Shown: in pieces, positions 35,041-44,945 of the stretch
Position numbering within the stretch: the stretch's first letter is position 1
How the letters are laid out: each line of letters starts with the position of its first letter
Assembly: GCF_030124145.1 (NCBI RefSeq)
Contig: NZ_JASKMS010000022.1
Span: 62,001-126,000 of the forward strand
From: Streptomyces sp. 378
GTDB taxonomy: Bacteria; Actinomycetota; Actinomycetes; Streptomycetales; Streptomycetaceae
Direction: 5' to 3'
DNA: 64,000 bases
Notes under the pieces: generated by a model
What the model saw: the letters and a program-made list of their open reading frames with translations, nothing else
What the model was told of the DNA's origin: nothing
The model's database searches: none
Program-made: the position numbers and the translations under genes

Positions 35041-35889
35041 ATGCGTCGCCGACTGGCACGAGCTCTGATCCTGCCGCTGGCCCTGGCAGCCGCGGTGCCC
35101 GCCATATCGATGGGCTCCAGTGCCCCTGTGGCTGCCGACAGCGTGGTCATAGGGGGTTTCCCCGTCGAGGCGTCCCAGAGCCCGTGGACGGTGGCCCTGT
35201 CCAGTCGTGACCGGTTCGGGGGTATGCGCGCGGGGCAGTTCTGCGGCGGCGCGGTGGTCGGGCCGACCACGGTGCTCACCGCGGCCCACTGCCTGGACGA
35301 GGGCGTGCTCGGTGGGCCGCCGGAGCGAGTGCGGGACCTCGGGGTCATAGCGGGGCGCACGGATCTGCAGACGGGCACCGGAGGCCGGGAGATCGCCGTG
35401 CGCAGCACCTGGGTGAACCCCGCCTATGACGGAGTCACCAACGCCGGGGACTTCGCGGTGCTCACCCTGGCGGAACCGCTTCCCGGCGACTCGGTCATCC
35501 CCATGGCGGCCGACGGCGACCCCGCCTATGCGGCGGGTGGGGCCGCAACAGTGTACGGGTGGGGCGACACCTCGGGCGCCGGCGACTATCCGAGCGGTCT
35601 GCGGGCGGCACGCGTGCGCGTACTCCCCGACGCTCTCTGTGAGGAGGCGTATCCAGGCGGTGCCGACGGCACCTACGACGCCACCGGCATGTTGTGCGCC
35701 GGGGAGGCCGAGGGAGGCCGGGACGCCTGCCAGGGAGACAGCGGCGGGCCGCTGATCGCCCAGGGGCGGTTGATCGGGCTCGTGTCCTGGGGGGTCGGCT
35801 GCGGCCGGGCCGGCAGCCCCGGGGTGTACACGCGCGTGTCCGACATCATGCGGACGCTCGGCTGGACACGGGCTTCGGAAGGTAGGTGA
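35041..35889 (+). CDS. Secreted trypsin-like serine protease
   Basis: The 282-residue product carries a Sec/Tat-like signal peptide (MRRRLARALILPLALAAAVPAISMGSSAPVAA). The zymogen-type junction is probably DSVVIGGFPVEASQSPW. The S1A catalytic triad is complete: His in VLTAAHC, Asp in TNAGDFAVLTL, and Ser in CQGDSGGPLI, with Asp at the base of the pocket in GRDACQGDSGG consistent with Arg/Lys specificity. Cys pairs around FCGGAVV and SWGVGCG fit S1 disulphides. ATG 35041 has GGAG 6 nt upstream. It is an extracellular protease of unknown target, standing alone between two terminators. Confidence 0.93.
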   Translation: MRRRLARALILPLALAAAVPAISMGSSAPVAADSVVIGGFPVEASQSPWTVALSSRDRFGGMRAGQFCGGAVVGPTTVLTAAHCLDEGVLGGPPERVRDLGVIAGRTDLQTGTGGREIAVRSTWVNPAYDGVTNAGDFAVLTLAEPLPGDSVIPMAADGDPAYAAGGAATVYGWGDTSGAGDYPSGLRAARVRVLPDALCEEAYPGGADGTYDATGMLCAGEAEGGRDACQGDSGGPLIAQGRLIGLVSWGVGCGRAGSPGVYTRVSDIMRTLGWTRASEGR

Positions 35890-35927
35890 GGCGTCCGACG
35901 AAGCCCGGTGCCGGCTCGGGGATGAGG

Positions 35928-35966
35928 ACGGGCGGTTGCCTCTGGTGACCAGAGGCAACCGCCCGT
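35928..35966. terminator. Bidirectional terminator, 18-bp perfect stem
   Basis: ACGGGCGGTTGCCTCTGG pairs with CCAGAGGCAACCGCCCGT around TGA. It separates the convergent protease and zinc-ribbon genes. Confidence 0.93.
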
Positions 35967-36009
35967 TCACCGGCCTGTGCCGGGCTGGCTCGTCGTCGGA
36001 CGCGAGGTG

Positions 36010-36237
36010 TCAGCGCTCTTCTTCGGCAGTCGCGGGAGCGGACGTGAGCCGCTCCGTCTCGTCCTGTATCTCAGCGGCGATCTTCTTGAGTTCCGGCTCG
36101 AACTTGCGACCGTGGTGGGCGCAGAAGAGCAGTTCGCCGCCGCTGACCAGGACGACGCGCAGGTACGCCTGGGCGCCGCAGCGGTCGCAGCGATCAGCGG
36201 CCGTCAGCTGGCTCGCGGGGGTCAGAACAGTAGTCAC
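36010..36237 (-). CDS. Small zinc-ribbon protein, DUF7455-type
   Basis: The 75-residue product (MTTVLTPASQLTAADRCDRCGAQAYLRVVLVSGGELLFCAHHGRKFEPELKKIAAEIQDETERL) carries a treble-clef or zinc-ribbon motif CxxC ... CxxH and a C-terminal amphipathic helix. Small proteins of this type are widely conserved beside the principal sigma factor in actinobacteria. Function is unknown; RNA polymerase or DNA binding would fit the context but is inference. It is transcribed towards the protease and shares its terminator. Confidence 0.88.
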   Translation of the reverse strand: MTTVLTPASQLTAADRCDRCGAQAYLRVVLVSGGELLFCAHHGRKFEPELKKIAAEIQDETERLTSAPATAEEER

Positions 36238-36679
36238 GTCGCCTCTTCTCTAGCTCGACGAGCTGTCGTACCAGGGTCAACATCCAACCAGCCCCAAAAC
36301 GTTCCCGCTCGTGGCTTTTCCTCGAAAGAATCTTTGCGAGGCGGCTGTCTGCTGCCGGTTGGCGGCGAATGTGCCGTATTGCGTGTCTATGTGTCTTACG
36401 GGGCTTCGCGTCGTATCGGTGGTCGGTCCTCCCGGCTGGGTTGCCGGTTGTTCATGAGGACGTGCCCGGAGCCTAAATGGTTCATGCCTGGAAGGGAACG
36501 TGATGTGTACTTCACTCCATCGAGGGATCGAACGTACATGCGAGTGTGGACTAGTGTGAGTTTCCGACGAGGGTGGCGTTACAACGGCTCTACCAGGCCT
36601 CGGTACCCTCTCACCGGTGACTGAAGCCGCGCCCTTACCCATGAGGGCCCCATCTGAAATTCAGCGAGGAGCGAACCGC
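36238..36679. other. Long intergenic region before parE
   Basis: This 440-bp gap holds the outward promoters of the zinc-ribbon gene (minus strand) and parE. Palindrome AGCTCGACGAGCT lies at 36252-36264, 15 bp upstream of the zinc-ribbon start. TACCCT at 36604-36609 is placed as a -10 box and lies 7 nt before an alternative GTG at 36617. No ORF between is convincing. Confidence 0.45.
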
Positions 36680-38803
<2,124 letters not shown>

Positions 38804-39165
38804 CCGTCAGCACCAGCGGCTGCTCGGTCGCCGCCCGGTGCGGTGACATCAGCCGGGCCAGGGCGCATGTGTCCGGCGGGTTGTGGTCGGGGACGGCCGG
38901 GGCGTGTGCGTCCCGGCCGTCGTCCGTGACGCTCCGGTGTGCGTGCGGCGCTGCAGGAGACCGATCGGCGGCACTGCTCGCCCGGGGCTGCTCCGGAGAC
39001 CGCATCGACAACCTCTTGACCAAGAAGAGGCCACGGACCGTGCACGGGCGGTGCGTTACGCCCACGCGGCGGGAGTGTGCGGCCACCAGCGGGTCGGTCA
39101 CCTGATGGAGTGAAGAGCGAGGGGAAGAAGAGTCGGGGACCTTCCCGTTCTGCCCATCCTTGGGC
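38804..39165. other. Intergenic region after parE, no gene supported
   Basis: Open frames exist on both strands, but all are Arg/Pro/Ser-rich without ribosome sites and none resembles a known protein. CCTCTT-N7-AAGAGG forms a small hairpin near 39010. I see no strong terminator for parE. Confidence 0.4.
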
Positions 39166-39726
39166 ATGCAGCCAAGCAAGGGCCGTCCCCGCGGCGGCGG
39201 GGCCGGTCGGGAGAGTTGGGCCGACCCCCTCGACGGTCATGACCCGGTCCAGGCCGAGGAGGCCGGACAGCCGACGTACGAGGATCCCTGGTACGACGCC
39301 CTCGCCTCCGGCTGGGGCGAGTCGGCCGATGCCGGGGTGCCCGCCCCGGTGGTGCTTCCGTCGGCGCGGGCGGAGGGCGACACGGGGGCCGCGGCGGCCG
39401 ATGTGTATCTGGAAGTGCAGCGCAGTGCGGCCTTCCAGGAGGTGAGGAGGCGTTACCGGAGGTTCGTGGTGCCGGCGTGCACGGCCTTCTTCGCCTGGTA
39501 CGTGGGCTTCGTCGTGGCTGCCACGACGGCGCCGGAGCTGATGGCGCGGCCCGTGGCGGGAGCGGTGAACGTCGCGATGGTCGCGGGGCTCGGGCAGTTC
39601 CTGTCCACGTTCCTGCTCACCTGGGCATACGCACGGCACGCGCGGCTGCGCAGGGACCGTGCGGCGCTCGAACTGCGCTGGGACACACAGGAACTGACGC
39701 GTGGCGTGAACGGGGGTGGGTCGTGA
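39166..39726 (+). CDS. DUF485 membrane protein paired with a symporter
   Basis: The 186-residue product has a 110-residue polar N-terminus. Then comes the DUF485 domain, two hydrophobic segments starting RRRYRRFVVPACTAFFAWYVGFVVAATTAPELM and continuing GLGQFLSTFLLTWAYARHARL. DUF485 proteins (YjcH-like) are regularly encoded directly upstream of acetate or other monocarboxylate symporters of the SSS family. Its stop overlaps the symporter start by four bases, so it is co-translated. ATG 39166 lies shortly after a CATCCT box. Confidence 0.85.
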   Translation: MQPSKGRPRGGGAGRESWADPLDGHDPVQAEEAGQPTYEDPWYDALASGWGESADAGVPAPVVLPSARAEGDTGAAAADVYLEVQRSAAFQEVRRRYRRFVVPACTAFFAWYVGFVVAATTAPELMARPVAGAVNVAMVAGLGQFLSTFLLTWAYARHARLRRDRAALELRWDTQELTRGVNGGGS

Positions 39727-41315
39727 CGGGGGAACACCAGACGCTGGCGCTGCTCCTCTTCAGCGTGTTCGTCGCGGTCACGCTGGGAATCACGACGTGG
39801 GTCAGCCGCAACCGGCGTGGCTCGGCGGAGGAGTTCTATGCGGGTGGGCGGCTCTTCTCGCCCATGGAGAATGGTTTTGCCATCGCGGGCGACTACATGT
39901 CGGCCGCCTCCTTCCTCGGGGTCACCGGGCTCATCGCGTTGTTCGGCTACGACGGGCTGCTGTATGTCGTCGGATTCCTCGTGGCGTGGCTGGTGGTGCT
40001 GTTCTTGGTCGCCGAACTGGTCCGCAACTGCGGACGGTTCACGCTCGCCGATGTCGTGGCGGCGCGGATGAGGGAACGGCCGGTGCGGATCGCGGCGGGG
40101 ACGTCCTCGGTCACCGTGTCCGTTCTGTATCTGGTGGCGCAGATGGTCGGCGCGGGCAGCCTGGTGGCGCTGCTGCTCGGAGGCACGAGCGACGCGGCGC
40201 GCGCCTGGACGGTCATCGGGGTCGGCGCGCTCATGGTGATCTACGTGTCGTTGGGAGGGATGCGGGCGACCACCTGGATCCAGATCGTCAAGGCCGTCCT
40301 GCTGCTCGGCGGCACCGTCGTGCTGACGGTGCTCGTCCTGCTGCGCTTCCACGGCGACGTGGACCGGCTGCTGCTCACGGCGGCCGAGCGGAGCGGGCAC
40401 GGGGCGGCGTTCCTGGCGCCCGGACTGAAGTACGGCGGGGACTGGACCGCCCGTTTCGACTTCATCAGCCTGGGGCTGGCTCTGGTACTGGGTACGGCCG
40501 GGCTGCCGCACATCCTGTCCCGCTTCTACACGGTGCCCACCGCGCGCGCCGCCCGCAGGTCGGTCGTGTGGGCCGTCGGGCTCATCGGCGGCTTCTACCT
40601 GATGACGATCGTGCTCGGGTTCGGTGCGGCCGCCATCCTGGGGCCGGACGCGATACGGGGGTCGAACGCGGCGGGGAACACGGCGGTTCCGCTGCTGGCG
40701 CTCGATCTGGGCGGCGGGGCGGGATCCACCGGGGGGACGGTGCTCTTCGCGATCGTCGCCGCGGTCGCCTTCGCCACGATTCTCGCGGTGGTCGCCGGCA
40801 TCACGCTCGCGTCCTCGGCGTCCGTGGCCCACGACCTGTACGCGTCCCTGCGGCGCCGGGGCGGGAAGCCGCGCAGTGAGGTGGCCGTGGCCCGCGTGGC
40901 GGCCGTCGGGGTCGGTGCGGTGGCGATCGCGCTGGGCCTGCTGGCGCGGGATCTCAACGTGGCGTTCCTGGTGGGCCTGGCCTTCGCCGTCGCCGCGTCG
41001 GCGAACCTGCCGGTGCTGCTGTACTCCCTGTTCTGGCGCGGCTTCACCACCCGGGGCGCTGTGTGGGCCGTCTACGGCGGTCTGGTCCCGGCCGTGGTCC
41101 TCGTGGTGCTGTCCCCGGTGGTCTCGGGCAGCCCCGACGCGCTCTTCCCGGGCATCGACCTCCAGTACTTCCCCCTGCAGAACCCGGGCCTGGTTTCCAT
41201 CCCGCTCGGCTTCCTCGCGGGCTGGCTGGGCACCGTCACCTCGACGGAGGTCCCGGACGAGGCCAAGCACGCGGAGACCGAGGTGCGGTCGCTGACCGGG
41301 GCGGGAGCGGCGTAG
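39723..41315 (+). CDS. Sodium/solute symporter (SSS family, ActP-like)
   Basis: The 530-residue membrane protein has about 13 hydrophobic segments. SSS-family features are SRNRRGSAEEFYAGGRLFSPMENGFAIAGDYMSAASFLG, GGMRATTWIQIVKAVLLL and GTAGLPHILSRFYTVPTARAARRS. This matches ActP-like cation:acetate (monocarboxylate) symporters. It starts with GTG 39723 on a GTGA overlap with the DUF485 gene. It converges on the two-component system at 41389-43742, which plausibly controls it. Substrate specificity is inference. Confidence 0.88.
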   Translation: MTGEHQTLALLLFSVFVAVTLGITTWVSRNRRGSAEEFYAGGRLFSPMENGFAIAGDYMSAASFLGVTGLIALFGYDGLLYVVGFLVAWLVVLFLVAELVRNCGRFTLADVVAARMRERPVRIAAGTSSVTVSVLYLVAQMVGAGSLVALLLGGTSDAARAWTVIGVGALMVIYVSLGGMRATTWIQIVKAVLLLGGTVVLTVLVLLRFHGDVDRLLLTAAERSGHGAAFLAPGLKYGGDWTARFDFISLGLALVLGTAGLPHILSRFYTVPTARAARRSVVWAVGLIGGFYLMTIVLGFGAAAILGPDAIRGSNAAGNTAVPLLALDLGGGAGSTGGTVLFAIVAAVAFATILAVVAGITLASSASVAHDLYASLRRRGGKPRSEVAVARVAAVGVGAVAIALGLLARDLNVAFLVGLAFAVAASANLPVLLYSLFWRGFTTRGAVWAVYGGLVPAVVLVVLSPVVSGSPDALFPGIDLQYFPLQNPGLVSIPLGFLAGWLGTVTSTEVPDEAKHAETEVRSLTGAGAA

Positions 41316-41388
41316 GGTCGGTGCCGTCGGTCCACGAGCGGGACGGCCACCGTCTCCGAGGTCGCGCGGAGACCGGCGGACGGACGTC

Positions 41389-42072
41389 CTACCCGCGGGT
41401 CGCCCAGACGTAGCGGTGTTCCGGGCGGCCCGCGTCGCCGTACCTGAGGGTCAGCCTGGCCCGCCCCGTGCGTTCCAGGAGCTTCAGATAGCGCTGCGCG
41501 GTCTGGCGGCTCACCCCGGTCCGCTCTGCGATCTCCAGGGCGGACAGCGGCCCGTCCGCGCTCATCAGGGACTGGCGGACCAGCTCAGCGGTGGTGGGGG
41601 AGTGGCCTTTGGGCAAGTCGGGTTCCGAAGACGCCGACAGGGCCCCGAAGATGCGGTCCACCTCGGCCTGCTCGGCCTCCCCGCCGCCGTCGAGGGTGCG
41701 GCGCAGCTCCGCATAGGCCTCCAGCTTGGCGCGCAGGCCGGCGAAGGCGAACGGCTTGACCAGGTACTGCAGCGCGCCCTGCCGCATCGCCGCCTGCACA
41801 GTGGACACGTCCCGGGCCGCCGTCACCATGATCACGTCGGCCTGGTGGCCGCGCCGACGCATCTCCTGGACGACCGCCAGCCCTGTGGCGTCCGGCAGAT
41901 GGTGGTCCAGGAGCACCAGGTCCAGCCGCGGCGACGTCTCCATCAGGCTCAGCGCTTCCGCGGCGCTGTGGGCCTCCCCGGCCACATGGAAGCCCGGCAC
42001 CTTCTCGACGTAGGCGGCGTTGACCCGCGCCACCCTTGTGTCGTCGTCCACGACCAGGACCTCGATCAACAC
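41389..42072 (-). CDS. Response regulator, CitB/DctR-like
   Basis: A 227-residue protein beginning VLIEVLVVDDDTRVARVNAAYVEKVPGF. The receiver domain keeps the acidic pocket (DDD), the phosphoacceptor Asp in VLLDHHLPDATG, Thr in IMVTAARD, and Lys in YLVKPFAF. The output is a winged helix at residues about 165-220 (SALEIAERTGVSRQTAQRYLKLLERTGRARLTLRYGDAGRPEHRYVW). This is the CitB/DcuR arrangement for C4-dicarboxylate or citrate control. GTG 42072 has GAGGAGG upstream and overlaps the kinase gene by 7 bp. Confidence 0.9.
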   Translation of the reverse strand: MLIEVLVVDDDTRVARVNAAYVEKVPGFHVAGEAHSAAEALSLMETSPRLDLVLLDHHLPDATGLAVVQEMRRRGHQADVIMVTAARDVSTVQAAMRQGALQYLVKPFAFAGLRAKLEAYAELRRTLDGGGEAEQAEVDRIFGALSASSEPDLPKGHSPTTAELVRQSLMSADGPLSALEIAERTGVSRQTAQRYLKLLERTGRARLTLRYGDAGRPEHRYVWATRG

Positions 42073-43742
42073 GACTCCTCCTCGGCGTTCTGCGGAGCTG
42101 ACGGCACGGTCAGCGCGGCCGGTCCCGGGCCCGGCTCGGTCAGCGCCTCGGGCAGGACGACGGTGAACTCCGCGCCCCCACCGTGCGCGTCCCCGACGGT
42201 CGCGCTGCCACCCTGCCGCTCGGCCAGCCTGCGCACCAGGGAGAGTCCGATACCCCGCTCCCGATGGGCCGGAGGCTCCTTCGTGGACCAACCCGTGGTG
42301 AAGATCAACTCCCGGTGCTCCGGTGGGATCCCGGGCCCCGTATCACGCACCCTGAGGATCGCCGTACGGCCCTCGGAGCGCAGTTCGACCTCCACGCGCG
42401 CGTGCGGCCTGCCGGCGACGGCGTCGAGCGCGTTGTCGACCAGGTTCCCCACCACGGTGACGAGCCCCTGCGGGTCGACCAGCCGGTCGGGCAGCCGGGT
42501 CCGGTCCGACACCCACAGGGCGACACCCCGCTCGGCCGCGACGGTCGCCTTGCCGACGAGCAGGGCGGCGAGCAGCGGGTCCTCGATCCGCTCGGTGACC
42601 TGTTCCGCGGTGGCCCGGTGGTCACCGACCACCTCGCCGACGAACTCGACGGCGTCGTCGTACATCTCCAGCTCGAGCAGGCCCAGAAGCGTGTGCATGC
42701 GGTTGGCGTGCTCGTGGTCCTGGGCGCGCAGGGCGTCGATCAGACCGCGGGTGGAGTCCAGTTCACGGCCCAGCTGCTCCAGCTCGGTGCGGTCGCGCAG
42801 GGTGGCCACCGCACCGCCGTCGTCGGTGGGCATGCGGTTGGCGACCAGCACCCGCTGTCCACGCACGGTGAGCAGATCGGTGCCGGTGACGCGTCCGGCC
42901 AGCACATCGGCCGTACGGCCCGCGCCGAGCGCCTCGTCGGGGGAGCGGCCCACCACCGTTTCGCCGAGTCCCAGCAGCCGCTGTGCCTCGTCGTTCACGA
43001 GGCGGATGCGGCCGGTGCGGTCCAGGGCGACGACACCTTCGCGGATGCCGTGCAGCATCGCCTCGCGTTCCGCCAGCAGCGCCGCGATGTCCGAGAAGGC
43101 CAGGTCCCGCGTCTGGCGCTGGACCCGCCGGGAGATGAGCCACGCGGCCAGCGCGCCCACAGCCAGGGCGCCGCCGGCGTAGGCGAACAGTCCCGGGATC
43201 GCGTGGATCAAGCGGGCCCGGACGTTGTCGTAGGCGATGCCGACCGAGACCGCGCCGACCACGGTGCCGTCGCTGTCGCGCAGCGGCACCTTGCCCCGGG
43301 CGGAGCGCCCCAGGGTGCCGCTGTCGATCTCCATGACCTCCTCGCCGGCCAGGACCCGGCCGGGGTCGGTCGAGACGATGCCGCCGATCTGCCTGCGGTC
43401 CGTGTGCGACCAACGCACGCCCCGCCAGTCCATCACCACGACGTACTCGGCCTTGGTGGCCTTCCTGATCCGCTCCGCCTCCTTCTGCACCGGGCCGTTC
43501 GGCGACGGCGGAGTGTCCCGGACCTCTTCAGCCAGCCCGGGCTGCTGCGCCGTCGTCTGCGCGATCGCGAGCGCGCGGCGCATCGCCTGGTCGTCCAGCT
43601 GCTTGCTGAGGGGCGCGAGGAACAGCCCGGTCGCGAGGACCGCGACTCCCGCGGCGATCGCCACCTGCATCAGCAGCACCTGCGAGAACACCCGCCGGGG
43701 CAGGCCGAGGCGCAGGCGGCGTGCGGGGGGAGTGCGGCTCAT
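42066..43742 (-). CDS. Sensor histidine kinase, CitA/DcuS-like
   Basis: A 558-residue membrane kinase. TM1 is at about residues 20-45 (VFSQVLLMQVAIAAGVAVLATGLFLAP). A periplasmic PDC-type sensor domain of about 130 residues follows, then TM2 at about 185-205 (GLFAYAGGALAVGALAAWLI). A cytoplasmic PAS comes next (REGVVALDRTGRIRLVNDEAQRLLGL), then the phosphoacceptor DHEHANRMHTLLGLLEL. The HATPase motifs are GNLVDNALDAV, DTGPGIPPE and GIGLSLVRRL. The family senses di- or tricarboxylates outside the cell. ATG 43742 has no strong Shine-Dalgarno. It is transcribed first, then the response regulator. Confidence 0.9.
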   Translation of the reverse strand: MSRTPPARRLRLGLPRRVFSQVLLMQVAIAAGVAVLATGLFLAPLSKQLDDQAMRRALAIAQTTAQQPGLAEEVRDTPPSPNGPVQKEAERIRKATKAEYVVVMDWRGVRWSHTDRRQIGGIVSTDPGRVLAGEEVMEIDSGTLGRSARGKVPLRDSDGTVVGAVSVGIAYDNVRARLIHAIPGLFAYAGGALAVGALAAWLISRRVQRQTRDLAFSDIAALLAEREAMLHGIREGVVALDRTGRIRLVNDEAQRLLGLGETVVGRSPDEALGAGRTADVLAGRVTGTDLLTVRGQRVLVANRMPTDDGGAVATLRDRTELEQLGRELDSTRGLIDALRAQDHEHANRMHTLLGLLELEMYDDAVEFVGEVVGDHRATAEQVTERIEDPLLAALLVGKATVAAERGVALWVSDRTRLPDRLVDPQGLVTVVGNLVDNALDAVAGRPHARVEVELRSEGRTAILRVRDTGPGIPPEHRELIFTTGWSTKEPPAHRERGIGLSLVRRLAERQGGSATVGDAHGGGAEFTVVLPEALTEPGPGPAALTVPSAPQNAEEESC

Positions 43743-43800
43743 ACCCCAGACGGTACGTGCGGCCGACCGGCTGCCGTAGACGGGTGTGGCGTGGATCTCC

Positions 43801-43880
43801 GAATTCAATGTCCGCGCAGGCGTGATCGATGTCCGCACAGGGTGATCAATGCGCGGGGGGTGTGATCAATGTCCGGAGCG
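43801..43880. repeat. Four 20-bp tandem repeats upstream of the histidine kinase gene
   Basis: Successive 20-bp units (43801-43820, 43821-43840, 43841-43860, 43861-43880) share GTGATCAATGTCCG-like cores (first unit begins GAATTCAATG). They lie 60-140 bp upstream of the kinase start. The two-turn helical period fits a regulator binding several sites on one face of the helix. Confidence 0.75.
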
Positions 43881-43947
43881 GCGGCGACGACACCGGGCGA
43901 GGCGTCCGTGCCGGACGGTCGCGCCGCCCGGAGAGGCAGCCGGGCGG

Positions 43948-44892
43948 TCAGCCGGCCAGCGCCGTCGTCATCCTCACCTCGCGCACCGCCACCACGTCCA
44001 TCCGCGCAGGTGAGCCCAGGACGGACGCCCCGCAGCTCTCCGGGCGGGGCGGGAGCGCCGCGCCTTGGGCCACGTCGACCTGCCAGCGGCGGCCGTCGGC
44101 ATGGGCGACGGTCACCTCCCAGCCGGATCCCGTGCCGGCGGTCCGGACGACGCTCAGCGCCTCGGCGGTGTACTCGCCGGTCGCGGTGCGCACGGCCAGT
44201 TCGGCCGCCTGACCGGGCCGTTCCCAGGCCGAACTGCCCCGGCAGCCCTCCACGACGATCCGCCCCTCCCGCGCGCCGTGCAGGACCTCCTTGAGGGAGT
44301 GCGCCTCGGCCCGGCCGTAGGCGTATCCGTACGGCAGCACGAGCACCGTCGGGGAGAAGCGGTGACCACCCAGATGGGTGACCTCCCAGACGCCCTCGAC
44401 TCCGGACGTCGCCAGTTCGGCCGCGAGGGGCCGGCCGAGGAGGGCGCAACAGCGGTCGCGCTTGCCGTTGGTGCAGACGAGGGCGAGCGGGGCGCCGTCG
44501 TGGGCCCGACCGCCGAGCCGCGCGTCGAAGACGCGGTGGTCGCCCCGGCCGAGTGCGGCGAAGTCGAGATCGAGCAGGTCGGCGGGGTCCGAGGTCGAGG
44601 CGCTGCGCAGCCACACGTTGCCCGGGACCACGTGGGCGGCGTACACCCGGCGGGTGGCGGGCATGCGGCGGTCCGCGTGGCGCCCGGGGCGGCGGATGAG
44701 CGCGATCCGGACGCCCGTGTCCTTCGAGGCCGCCTCCAGGGCACGCCCCAGAGCGGGGTCCAGGTGGCTCGAAGTGAGCGCCTTGGCACCCCACGGACCG
44801 GACTGTTCCAGCAACAGCCAGGTCCTCGCGGTGGCGGCGGTTCCCGAAACGGGCTCGTCGGTGTCCCGGGAGACGCTTGAGCACGTACTCAC
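43948..44892 (-). CDS. Sucrase/ferredoxin-like (thioredoxin-like [2Fe-2S]) protein
   Basis: The 314-residue product belongs to the Suc_Fer-like family of thioredoxin-fold ferredoxins. Features are VCTNGKRDRCCALLGRPLA, with the Cys cluster that would ligate a [2Fe-2S] centre, and THLGGHRFSPTVLVLPYGYAYGRA. The N-terminus is VSTCSSVSRDTDEPVSG, and the C-terminal 70 residues form a separate small domain. GTG 44892 has no ribosome site, but a TAGGCT box lies 7 nt upstream inside an iron box, so the gene is leaderless and iron-regulated. A role in iron or siderophore reduction is plausible from the regulation and is inference. Confidence 0.82.
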   Translation of the reverse strand: MSTCSSVSRDTDEPVSGTAATARTWLLLEQSGPWGAKALTSSHLDPALGRALEAASKDTGVRIALIRRPGRHADRRMPATRRVYAAHVVPGNVWLRSASTSDPADLLDLDFAALGRGDHRVFDARLGGRAHDGAPLALVCTNGKRDRCCALLGRPLAAELATSGVEGVWEVTHLGGHRFSPTVLVLPYGYAYGRAEAHSLKEVLHGAREGRIVVEGCRGSSAWERPGQAAELAVRTATGEYTAEALSVVRTAGTGSGWEVTVAHADGRRWQVDVAQGAALPPRPESCGASVLGSPARMDVVAVREVRMTTALAG

Positions 44893-44911
44893 AGAGGTGA
44901 GCCTAACCTGA
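44893..44911 (-). promoter_or_regulatory. Iron box (DmdR1/IdeR-type operator) over a leaderless promoter
   Basis: The reverse complement of this stretch, TCAGGTTAGGCTCACCTCT, matches 16 of 19 positions of the consensus TTAGGTTAGGCTCACCTAA. TAGGCT within it is placed exactly 7 nt before the GTG start. Iron-loaded DmdR1 binding would block RNA polymerase directly. Confidence 0.8.
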
Positions 44912-44945
44912 CTTCGGCCACAGCGACTTCCGGCCCCGCACTGCT

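Noticed and set aside
43801..43880. Four tandem repeats read as a CRISPR array
   Set aside because: The repeats are contiguous at 20 bp with no spacers, and no cas gene is near.
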